Of a stretch of DNA of 64,000 nucleotides, positions 11,102 through 23,100 are shown one piece after another. Both the position numbers and the translations under genes were made by a program. Source of the stretch: Pteria penguin (lineage: Eukaryota; Mollusca; Bivalvia; Pterioida; Pteriidae). Location of the stretch: NCBI GenBank assembly GCA_035048485.1, contig CM068584.1, positions 67,890,179 through 67,954,178 of the forward strand, written 5' to 3'. Under the pieces are notes generated by a model. That model saw only the letters and a program-made list of their open reading frames with translations, ran no database searches and was not told the origin of the DNA. Position 1 is the first letter of the stretch, and each line of letters starts with the position of its first letter.

Positions 11102-11289
11102 GTGGAAATAACGTCAAGACCGCACGCGTCAACCGCAAATTTTGTATGTAGCATTTTGCTGACATGCAATCCCAAGAAGACTATATGCTTTTTCTGAGGT
11201 TCAACATGATGGATAGGGTTTTATAATCAACCGCGCATGTAAAACATGCTTGGAAAGGGCACCGCCGAACGCTTTCTTTACCCTTAAAA
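11102..11289. repeat. Half-unit B of the cryptic dimer (188 bp)
   Basis: The first 124 bp are homologous to half A at the same internal positions. The stretch matching the B box in half A reads ACATGCAATCC here, so the box is absent. The half holds single MluI (ACGCGT, 11124-11129) and BbsI (GAAGAC, 11176-11181) sites and, in its tail, a 6-bp hairpin. Apart from the left-edge copies and the diverged patch near 46.6 kb, it hardly varies between copies. Confidence 0.85.
11235..11249. repeat. Perfect short inverted repeat, one per monomer (reference copy)
   Basis: GCATGT, an AAA loop and ACATGC form a 6-bp perfect stem. It is present in copy after copy and lies in the invariant part of the unit (tail B). 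The diverged copy keeps the stem at 46670-46684 but changes the bases just after it. It is too short to call a terminator or an RNA structure; it could be a palindromic protein site or cruciform seed. Confidence 0.55.
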
Positions 11290-14200
11290 GTTGAAATAAC
11301 ATCAAAACCGTGAGTTCAAACCGGAAATTTCTTCTGTGGTCCTGTGTAGGGTTCGATTCCCAAGAACGCCATACCATTTCCAGGTCCGTGTAAGCTACAC
11401 TTATTGTTTTATATTTAATAATGATGTTGGACAACCTTTATTTTGAGTAAATTTTCTTTATTTTGCCGTTATACGTGGAAATAACGTCAAGACCGCACGC
11501 GTCAACCGCAAATTTTGTATGTAGCATTTTGCTGACATGCAATCCCAAGAAGACTATATGCTTTTTCTGAGGTTCAACATGATGGATAGGGTTTTATAAT
11601 CAACCGCGCATGTAAAACATGCTTGGAAAGGGCACCGCCGAACGCTTTCTTTACCCTTAAAAGTTGAAATAACATCAAAACCGTGAGTTCAAACCGGAAA
11701 TTTCTTCTGTGGTCCTGTGTAGGGTTCGATTCCCAAGAACGCCATACTATTTTCAGGTCCGTGTAAGCTACACTTATTGTTTTATATTTAATAATGATGT
11801 TGGACAACCTTTATTTTGAGTAAATTTTCTTTATTTTGCCGTTATACGTGGAAATAACGTCAAGACCGCACGCGTCAACCGCAAATTTTGTATGTAGCAT
11901 TTTGCTGACATGCAATCCCAAGAAGACTATATGCTTTTTCTGAGGTTCAACATGATGGATAGGGTTTTATAATCAACCGCGCATGTAAAACATGCTTGGA
12001 AAGGGCACCGCCGAACGCTTTCTTTACCCTTAAAAGTTGAAATAACATCAAAACCGTGAGTTCAAACCGGAAATTTCTTCTGTGGTCCTGTGTAGGGTTC
12101 GATTCCCAAGAACGCCATACCATTTCCAGGTCCGTGTAAGCTACACTTATTGTTTTATATTTAATAATGATGTTGGACAACCTTTATTTTGAGTAAATTT
12201 TCTTTATTTTGCCGTTATACGTGGAAATAACGTCAAGACCGCACGCGTCAACCGCAAATTTTGTATGTAGCATTTTGCTGACATGCAATCCCAAGAAGAC
12301 TATATGCTTTTTCTGAGGTTCAACATGATGGATAGGGTTTTATAATCAACCGCGCATGTAAAACATGCTTGGAAAGGGCACCGCCGAACGCTTTCTTTAC
12401 CCTTAAAAGTTGAAATAACATCAAAACCGTGAGTTCAAACCGGAAATTTCTTCTGTGGTCCTGTGTAGGGTTCGATTCCCAAGAACGCCATACCATTTCC
12501 AGGTCCGTGTAAGCTACACTTATTGTTTTATATTTAATAATGATGTTGGACGACCTTTATTTTGAGTAAATTTTCTTTATTTTGCCGTTATACGTGGAAA
12601 TAACGTCAAGACCGCACGCGTCAACCGCAAATTTTGTATGTAGCATTTTGCTGACATGCAATCCCAAGAAGACTATATGCTTTTTCTGAGGTTCAACATG
12701 ATGGATAGGGTTTTATAATCAACCGCGCATGTAAAACATGCTTGGAAAGGGCACCGCCGAACGCTTTCTTTACCCTTAAAAGTTGAAATAACATCAAAAC
12801 CGTGAGTTCAAACCGGAAATTTCTTCTGTGGTCCTGTGTAGGGTTCGATTCCCAAGAACGCCATACCATTTCCAGGTCCGTGTAAGCTACACTTATTGTT
12901 TTATATTTAATAATGATGTTGGACAACCTTTATTTTGAGTAAATTTTCTTTATTTTGCCGTTATACGTGGAAATAACGTCAAGACCGCACGCGTCAACCG
13001 CAAATTTTGTATGTAGCATTTTGCTGACATGCAATCCCAAGAAGACTATATGCTTTTTCTGAGGTTCAACATGATGGATAGGGTTTTATAATCAACCGCG
13101 CATGTAAAACATGCTTGGAAAGGGCACCGCCGAACGCTTTCTTTACCCTTAAAAGTTGAAATAACATCAAAACCGTGAGTTCAAACCGGAAATTTCTTCT
13201 GTGGTCCTGTGTAGGGTTCGATTCCCAAGAACGCCATACCATTTCCAGGTCCGTGTAAGCTACACTTATTGTTTTATATTTAATAATGATGTTGGACAAC
13301 CTTTATTTTGAGTAAATTTTCTTTATTTTGCCGTTATACGTGGAAATAACGTCAAGACCGCACGCGTCAACCGCAAATTTTGTATGTAGCATTTTGCTGA
13401 CATGCAATCCCAAGAAGACTATATGCTTTTTCTGAGGTTCAACATGATGGATAGGGTTTTATAATCAACCGCGCATGTAAAACATGCTTGGAAAGGGCAC
13501 CGCCGAACGCTTTCTTTACCCTTAAAAGTTGAAATAACATCAAAACCGTGAGTTCAAACCGGAAATTTCTTCTGTGGTCCTGTGTAGGGTTCGATTCCCA
13601 AGAACGCCATACCATTTCCAGGTCCGTGTAAGCTACACTTATTGTTTTATATTTAATAATGATGTTGGACAACCTTTATTTTGAGTAAATTTTCTTTATT
13701 TTGCCGTTATACGTGGAAATAACGTCAAGACCGCACGCGTCAACCGCAAATTTTGTATGTAGCATTTTGCTGACATGCAATCCCAAGAAGACTATATGCT
13801 TTTTCTGAGGTTCAACATGATGGATAGGGTTTTATAATCAACCGCGCATGTAAAACATGCTTGGAAAGGGCACCGCCGAACGCTTTCTTTACCCTTAAAA
13901 GTTGAAATAACATCAAAACCGTGAGTTCAAACCGGAAATTTCTTCTGTGGTCCTGTGTAGGGTTCGATTCCCAAGAACGCCATACCATTTCCAGGTCCGT
14001 GTAAGCTACACTTATTGTTTTATATTTAATAATGATGTTGGACAACCTTTATTTTGAGTAAATTTTCTTTATTTTGCCGTTATACGTGGAAATAACGTCA
14101 AGACCGCACGCGTCAACCGCAAATTTTGTATGTAGCATTTTGCTGACATGCAATCCCAAGAAGACTATATGCTTTTTCTGAGGTTCAACATGATGGATAG

Positions 14201-17200
14201 GGTTTTATAATCAACCGCGCATGTAAAACATGCTTGGAAAGGGCACCGCCGAACGCTTTCTTTACCCTTAAAAGTTGAAATAACATCAAAACCGTGAGTT
14301 CAAACCGGAAATTTCTTCTGTGGTCCTGTGTAGGGTTCGATTCCCAAGAACGCCATACCATTTCCAGGTCCGTGTAAGCTACACTTATTGTTTTATATTT
14401 AATAATGATGTTGGACAACCTTTATTTTGAGTAAATTTTCTTTATTTTGCCGTTATACGTGGAAATAACGTCAAGACCGCACGCGTCAACCGCAAATTTT
14501 GTATGTAGCATTTTGCTGACATGCAATCCCAAGAAGACTATATGCTTTTTCTGAGGTTCAACATGATGGATAGGGTTTTATAATCAACCGCGCATGTAAA
14601 ACATGCTTGGAAAGGGCACCGCCGAACGCTTTCTTTACCCTTAAAAGTTGAAATAACATCAAAACCGTGAGTTCAAACCGGAAATTTCTTCTGTGGTCCT
14701 GTGTAGGGTTCGATTCCCAAGAACGCCATACCATTTCCAGGTCCGTGTAAGCTACACTTATTGTTTTATATTTAATAATGATGTTGGACAACCTTTATTT
14801 TGAGTAAATTTTCTTTATTTTGCCGTTATACGTGGAAATAACGTCAAGACCGCACGCGTCAACCGCAAATTTTGTATGTAGCATTTTGCTGACATGCAAT
14901 CCCAAGAAGACTATATGCTTTTTCTGAGGTTCAACATGATGGATAGGGTTTTATAATCAACCGCGCATGTAAAACATGCTTGGAAAGGGCACCGCCGAAC
15001 GCTTTCTTTACCCTTAAAAGTTGAAATAACATCAAAACCGTGAGTTCAAACCGGAAATTTCTTCTGTGGTCCTGTGTAGGGTTCGATTCCCAAGAACGCC
15101 ATACCATTTCCAGGTCCGTGTAAGCTACACTTATTGTTTTATATTTAATAATGATGTTGGACGACCTTTATTTTGAGTAAATTTTCTTTATTTTGCCGTT
15201 ATACGTGGAAATAACGTCAAGACCGCACGCGTCAACCGCAAATTTTGTATGTAGCATTTTGCTGACATGCAATCCCAAGAAGACTATATGCTTTTTCTGA
15301 GGTTCAACATGATGGATAGGGTTTTATAATCAACCGCGCATGTAAAACATGCTTGGAAAGGGCACCGCCGAACGCTTTCTTTACCCTTAAAAGTTGAAAT
15401 AACATCAAAACCGTGAGTTCAAACCGGAAATTTCTTCTGTGGTCCTGTGTAGGGTTCGATTCCCAAGAACGCCATACCATTTCCAGGTCCGTGTAAGCTA
15501 CACTTATTGTTTTATATTTAATAATGATGTTGGACAACCTTTATTTTGAGTAAATTTTCTTTATTTTGCCGTTATACGTGGAAATAACGTCAAGACCGCA
15601 CGCGTCAACCGCAAATTTTGTATGTAGCATTTTGCTGACATGCAATCCCAAGAAGACTATATGCTTTTTCTGAGGTTCAACATGATGGATAGGGTTTTAT
15701 AATCAACCGCGCATGTAAAACATGCTTGGAAAGGGCACCGCCGAACGCTTTCTTTACCCTTAAAAGTTGAAATAACATCAAAACCGTGAGTTCAAACCGG
15801 AAATTTCTTCTGTGGTCCTGTGTAGGGTTCGATTCCCAAGAACGCCATACCATTTCCAGGTCCGTGTAAGCTACACTTATTGTTTTATATTTAATAATGA
15901 TGTTGGACAACCTTTATTTTGAGTAAATTTTCTTTATTTTGCCGTTATACGTGGAAATAACGTCAAGACCGCACGCGTCAACCGCAAATTTTGTATGTAG
16001 CATTTTGCTGACATGCAATCCCAAGAAGACTATATGCTTTTTCTGAGGTTCAACATGATGGATAGGGTTTTATAATCAACCGCGCATGTAAAACATGCTT
16101 GGAAAGGGCACCGCCGAACGCTTTCTTTACCCTTAAAAGTTGAAATAACATCAAAACCGTGAGTTCAAACCGGAAATTTCTTCTGTGGTCCTGTGTAGGG
16201 TTCGATTCCCAAGAACGCCATACTATTTTCAGGTCCGTGTAAGCTACACTTATTGTTTTATATTTAATAATGATGTTGGACAACCTTTATTTTGAGTAAA
16301 TTTTCTTTATTTTGCCGTTATACGTGGAAATAACGTCAAGACCGCACGCGTCAACCGCAAATTTTGTATGTAGCATTTTGCTGACATGCAATCCCAAGAA
16401 GACTATATGCTTTTTCTGAGGTTCAACATGATGGATAGGGTTTTATAATCAACCGCGCATGTAAAACATGCTTGGAAAGGGCACCGCCGAACGCTTTCTT
16501 TACCCTTAAAAGTTGAAATAACATCAAAACCGTGAGTTCAAACCGGAAATTTCTTCTGTGGTCCTGTGTAGGGTTCGATTCCCAAGAACGCCATACCATT
16601 TCCAGGTCCGTGTAAGCTACACTTATTGTTTTATATTTAATAATGATGTTGGACAACCTTTATTTTGAGTAAATTTTCTTTATTTTGCCGTTATACGTGG
16701 AAATAACGTCAAGACCGCACGCGTCAACCGCAAATTTTGTATGTAGCATTTTGCTGACATGCAATCCCAAGAAGACTATATGCTTTTTCTGAGGTTCAAC
16801 ATGATGGATAGGGTTTTATAATCAACCGCGCATGTAAAACATGCTTGGAAAGGGCACCGCCGAACGCTTTCTTTACCCTTAAAAGTTGAAATAACATCAA
16901 AACCGTGAGTTCAAACCGGAAATTTCTTCTGTGGTCCTGTGTAGGGTTCGATTCCCAAGAACGCCATACTATTTTCAGGTCCGTGTAAGCTACACTTATT
17001 GTTTTATATTTAATAATGATGTTGGACAACCTTTATTTTGAGTAAATTTTCTTTATTTTGCCGTTATACGTGGAAATAACGTCAAGACCGCACGCGTCAA
17101 CCGCAAATTTTGTATGTAGCATTTTGCTGACATGCAATCCCAAGAAGACTATATGCTTTTTCTGAGGTTCAACATGATGGATAGGGTTTTATAATCAACC

Positions 17201-20152
17201 GCGCATGTAAAACATGCTTGGAAAGGGCACCGCCGAACGCTTTCTTTACCCTTAAAAGTTGAAATAACATCAAAACCGTGAGTTCAAACCGGAAATTTCT
17301 TCTGTGGTCCTGTGTAGGGTTCGATTCCCAAGAACGCCATACCATTTCCAGGTCCGTGTAAGCTACACTTATTGTTTTATATTTAATAATGATGTTGGAC
17401 AACCTTTATTTTGAGTAAATTTTCTTTATTTTGCCGTTATACGTGGAAATAACGTCAAGACCGCACGCGTCAACCGCAAATTTTGTATGTAGCATTTTGC
17501 TGACATGCAATCCCAAGAAGACTATATGCTTTTTCTGAGGTTCAACATGATGGATAGGGTTTTATAATCAACCGCGCATGTAAAACATGCTTGGAAAGGG
17601 CACCGCCGAACGCTTTCTTTACCCTTAAAAGTTGAAATAACATCAAAACCGTGAGTTCAAACCGGAAATTTCTTCTGTGGTCCTGTGCAGGGTTCGATTC
17701 CCAAGAACGCCATACTCTTTCCAGGTCCGTGTAAGCTACACTTATTGTTTTATATTTAATAATGATGTTGGACAACCTTTATTTTGAGTAAATTTTCTTT
17801 ATTTTGCCGTTATACGTGGAAATAACGTCAAGACCGCACGCGTCAACCGCAAATTTTGTATGTAGCATTTTGCTGACATGCAATCCCAAGAAGACTATAT
17901 GCTTTTTCTGAGGTTCAACATGATGGATAGGGTTTTATAATCAACCGCGCATGTAAAACATGCTTGGAAAGGGCACCGCCGAACGCTTTCTTTACCCTTA
18001 AAAGTTGAAATAACATCAAAACCGTGAGTTCAAACCGGAAATTTCTTCTGTGGTCCTGTGTAGGGTTCGATTCCCAAGAACGCCATACCATTTCCAGGTC
18101 CGTGTAAGCTACACTTATTGTTTTATATTTAATAATGATGTTGGACGACCTTTATTTTGAGTAAATTTTCTTTATTTTGCCGTTATACGTGGAAATAACG
18201 TCAAGACCGCACGCGTCAACCGCAAATTTTGTATGTAGCATTTTGCTGACATGCAATCCCAAGAAGACTATATGCTTTTTCTGAGGTTCAACATGATGGA
18301 TAGGGTTTTATAATCAACCGCGCATGTAAAACATGCTTGGAAAGGGCACCGCCGAACGCTTTCTTTACCCTTAAAAGTTGAAATAACATCAAAACCGTGA
18401 GTTCAAACCGGAAATTTCTTCTGTGGTCCTGTGTAGGGTTCGATTCCCAAGAACGCCATACCATTTCCAGGTCCGTGTAAGCTACACTTATTGTTTTATA
18501 TTTAATAATGATGTTGGACAACCTTTATTTTGAGTAAATTTTCTTTATTTTGCCGTTATACGTGGAAATAACGTCAAGACCGCACGCGTCAACCGCAAAT
18601 TTTGTATGTAGCATTTTGCTGACATGCAATCCCAAGAAGACTATATGCTTTTTCTGAGGTTCAACATGATGGATAGGGTTTTATAATCAACCGCGCATGT
18701 AAAACATGCTTGGAAAGGGCACCGCCGAACGCTTTCTTTACCCTTAAAAGTTGAAATAACATCAAAACCGTGAGTTCAAACCGGAAATTTCTTCTGTGGT
18801 CCTGTGTAGGGTTCGATTCCCAAGAACGCCATACCATTTCCAGGTCCGTGTAAGCTACACTTATTGTTTTATATTTAATAATGATGTTGGACAACCTTTA
18901 TTTTGAGTAAATTTTCTTTATTTTGCCGTTATACGTGGAAATAACGTCAAGACCGCACGCGTCAACCGCAAATTTTGTATGTAGCATTTTGCTGACATGC
19001 AATCCCAAGAAGACTATATGCTTTTTCTGAGGTTCAACATGATGGATAGGGTTTTATAATCAACCGCGCATGTAAAACATGCTTGGAAAGGGCACCGCCG
19101 AACGCTTTCTTTACCCTTAAAAGTTGAAATAACATCAAAACCGTGAGTTCAAACCGGAAATTTCTTCTGTGGTCCTGTGTAGGGTTCGATTCCCAAGAAC
19201 GCCATACCATTTCCAGGTCCGTGTAAGCTACACTTATTGTTTTATATTTAATAATGATGTTGGACAACCTTTATTTTGAGTAAATTTTCTTTATTTTGCC
19301 GTTATACGTGGAAATAACGTCAAGACCGCACGCGTCAACCGCAAATTTTGTATGTAGCATTTTGCTGACATGCAATCCCAAGAAGACTATATGCTTTTTC
19401 TGAGGTTCAACATGATGGATAGGGTTTTATAATCAACCGCGCATGTAAAACATGCTTGGAAAGGGCACCGCCGAACGCTTTCTTTACCCTTAAAAGTTGA
19501 AATAACATCAAAACCGTGAGTTCAAACCGGAAATTTCTTCTGTGGTCCTGTGTAGGGTTCGATTCCCAAGAACGCCATACTATTTTCAGGTCCGTGTAAG
19601 CTACACTTATTGTTTTATATTTAATAATGATGTTGGACAACCTTTATTTTGAGTAAATTTTCTTTATTTTGCCGTTATACGTGGAAATAACGTCAAGACC
19701 GCACGCGTCAACCGCAAATTTTGTATGTAGCATTTTGCTGACATGCAATCCCAAGAAGACTATATGCTTTTTCTGAGGTTCAACATGATGGATAGGGTTT
19801 TATAATCAACCGCGCATGTAAAACATGCTTGGAAAGGGCACCGCCGAACGCTTTCTTTACCCTTAAAAGTTGAAATAACATCAAAACCGTGAGTTCAAAC
19901 CGGAAATTTCTTCTGTGGTCCTGTGTAGGGTTCGATTCCCAAGAACGCCATACCATTTCCAGGTCCGTGTAAGCTACACTTATTGTTTTATATTTAATAA
20001 TGATGTTGGACAACCTTTATTTTGAGTAAATTTTCTTTATTTTGCCGTTATACGTGGAAATAACGTCAAGACCGCACGCGTCAACCGCAAATTTTGTATG
20101 TAGCATTTTGCTGACATGCAATCCCAAGAAGACTATATGCTTTTTCTGAGGT

Positions 20153-23100
20153 TCAACATGATGGATAGGGTTTTATAATCAACCGCGCATGTAAAACATG
20201 CTTGGAAAGGGCACCGCCGAACGCTTTCTTTACCCTTAAAAGTTGAAATAACATCAAAACCGTGAGTTCAAACCGGAAATTTCTTCTGTGGTCCTGTGTA
20301 GGGTTCGATTCCCAAGAACGCCATACCATTTCCAGGTCCGTGTAAGCTACACTTATTGTTTTATATTTAATAATGATGTTGGACGACCTTTATTTTGAGT
20401 AAATTTTCTTTATTTTGCCGTTATACGTGGAAATAACGTCAAGACCGCACGCGTCAACCGCAAATTTTGTATGTAGCATTTTGCTGACATGCAATCCCAA
20501 GAAGACTATATGCTTTTTCTGAGGTTCAACATGATGGATAGGGTTTTATAATCAACCGCGCATGTAAAACATGCTTGGAAAGGGCACCGCCGAACGCTTT
20601 CTTTACCCTTAAAAGTTGAAATAACATCAAAACCGTGAGTTCAAACCGGAAATTTCTTCTGTGGTCCTGTGTAGGGTTCGATTCCCAAGAACGCCATACC
20701 ATTTCCAGGTCCGTGTAAGCTACACTTATTGTTTTATATTTAATAATGATGTTGGACAACCTTTATTTTGAGTAAATTTTCTTTATTTTGCCGTTATACG
20801 TGGAAATAACGTCAAGACCGCACGCGTCAACCGCAAATTTTGTATGTAGCATTTTGCTGACATGCAATCCCAAGAAGACTATATGCTTTTTCTGAGGTTC
20901 AACATGATGGATAGGGTTTTATAATCAACCGCGCATGTAAAACATGCTTGGAAAGGGCACCGCCGAACGCTTTCTTTACCCTTAAAAGTTGAAATAACAT
21001 CAAAACCGTGAGTTCAAACCGGAAATTTCTTCTGTGGTCCTGTGTAGGGTTCGATTCCCAAGAACGCCATACTATTTTCAGGTCCGTGTAAGCTACACTT
21101 ATTGTTTTATATTTAATAATGATGTTGGACAACCTTTATTTTGAGTAAATTTTCTTTATTTTGCCGTTATACGTGGAAATAACGTCAAGACCGCACGCGT
21201 CAACCGCAAATTTTGTATGTAGCATTTTGCTGACATGCAATCCCAAGAAGACTATATGCTTTTTCTGAGGTTCAACATGATGGATAGGGTTTTATAATCA
21301 ACCGCGCATGTAAAACATGCTTGGAAAGGGCACCGCCGAACGCTTTCTTTACCCTTAAAAGTTGAAATAACATCAAAACCGTGAGTTCAAACCGGAAATT
21401 TCTTCTGTGGTCCTGTGTAGGGTTCGATTCCCAAGAACGCCATACCATTTCCAGGTCCGTGTAAGCTACACTTATTGTTTTATATTTAATAATGATGTTG
21501 GACAACCTTTATTTTGAGTAAATTTTCTTTATTTTGCCGTTATACGTGGAAATAACGTCAAGACCGCACGCGTCAACCGCAAATTTTGTATGTAGCATTT
21601 TGCTGACATGCAATCCCAAGAAGACTATATGCTTTTTCTGAGGTTCAACATGATGGATAGGGTTTTATAATCAACCGCGCATGTAAAACATGCTTGGAAA
21701 GGGCACCGCCGAACGCTTTCTTTACCCTTAAAAGTTGAAATAACATCAAAACCGTGAGTTCAAACCGGAAATTTCTTCTGTGGTCCTGTGTAGGGTTCGA
21801 TTCCCAAGAACGCCATACCATTTCCAGGTCCGTGTAAGCTACACTTATTGTTTTATATTTAATAATGATGTTGGACGACCTTTATTTTGAGTAAATTTTC
21901 TTTATTTTGCCGTTATACGTGGAAATAACGTCAAGACCGCACGCGTCAACCGCAAATTTTGTATGTAGCATTTTGCTGACATGCAATCCCAAGAAGACTA
22001 TATGCTTTTTCTGAGGTTCAACATGATGGATAGGGTTTTATAATCAACCGCGCATGTAAAACATGCTTGGAAAGGGCACCGCCGAACGCTTTCTTTACCC
22101 TTAAAAGTTGAAATAACATCAAAACCGTGAGTTCAAACCGGAAATTTCTTCTGTGGTCCTGTGTAGGGTTCGATTCCCAAGAACGCCATACCATTTCCAG
22201 GTCCGTGTAAGCTACACTTATTGTTTTATATTTAATAATGATGTTGGACAACCTTTATTTTGAGTAAATTTTCTTTATTTTGCCGTTATACGTGGAAATA
22301 ACGTCAAGACCGCACGCGTCAACCGCAAATTTTGTATGTAGCATTTTGCTGACATGCAATCCCAAGAAGACTATATGCTTTTTCTGAGGTTCAACATGAT
22401 GGATAGGGTTTTATAATCAACCGCGCATGTAAAACATGCTTGGAAAGGGCACCGCCGAACGCTTTCTTTACCCTTAAAAGTTGAAATAACATCAAAACCG
22501 TGAGTTCAAACCGGAAATTTCTTCTGTGGTCCTGTGTAGGGTTCGATTCCCAAGAACGCCATACCATTTCCAGGTCCGTGTAAGCTACACTTATTGTTTT
22601 ATATTTAATAATGATGTTGGACGACCTTTATTTTGAGTAAATTTTCTTTATTTTGCCGTTATACGTGGAAATAACGTCAAGACCGCACGCGTCAACCGCA
22701 AATTTTGTATGTAGCATTTTGCTGACATGCAATCCCAAGAAGACTATATGCTTTTTCTGAGGTTCAACATGATGGATAGGGTTTTATAATCAACCGCGCA
22801 TGTAAAACATGCTTGGAAAGGGCACCGCCGAACGCTTTCTTTACCCTTAAAAGTTGAAATAACATCAAAACCGTGAGTTCAAACCGGAAATTTCTTCTGT
22901 GGTCCTGTGTAGGGTTCGATTCCCAAGAACGCCATACCATTTCCAGGTCCGTGTAAGCTACACTTATTGTTTTATATTTAATAATGATGTTGGACAACCT
23001 TTATTTTGAGTAAATTTTCTTTATTTTGCCGTTATACGTGGAAATAACGTCAAGACCGCACGCGTCAACCGCAAATTTTGTATGTAGCATTTTGCTGACA

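Larger units (their letters stand above)
10917..11289. repeat. Reference monomer (type T), natural phase
   Basis: This copy illustrates the unit. It starts at GTTGAAATAAC and has four parts: block A 10917-11040, AT-rich tail A 11041-11101 (about 25% GC), block B 11102-11225 and GC-richer tail B 11226-11289 (about 47% GC). Blocks A and B are homologous and both 124 bp long; the tails are not clearly alignable. Recurrent variation among copies falls at 10941-11060, while the rest is almost invariant. The phase is my choice, made so that the duplicated block opens each half; the biological phase is arbitrary in a tandem array. Confidence 0.9.

Noticed and set aside
11099..11116. Paired ACGT cores 11 bp apart as a bZIP or cAMP-response site
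   Set aside because: Only the 4-bp palindromic cores match and the flanks are not symmetric; too short to support a regulatory call.
11214..11222. Telomere-like TAGGGTTTT
   Set aside because: A single short match per 373-bp unit with no tandem telomere repeats around it; chance.
11244..11260. CENP-B box
   Set aside because: CATGCTTGGAAAGGGCA resembles the box only at the TTGGAAA centre; most of the essential positions (TTCG and CGGG) do not match.
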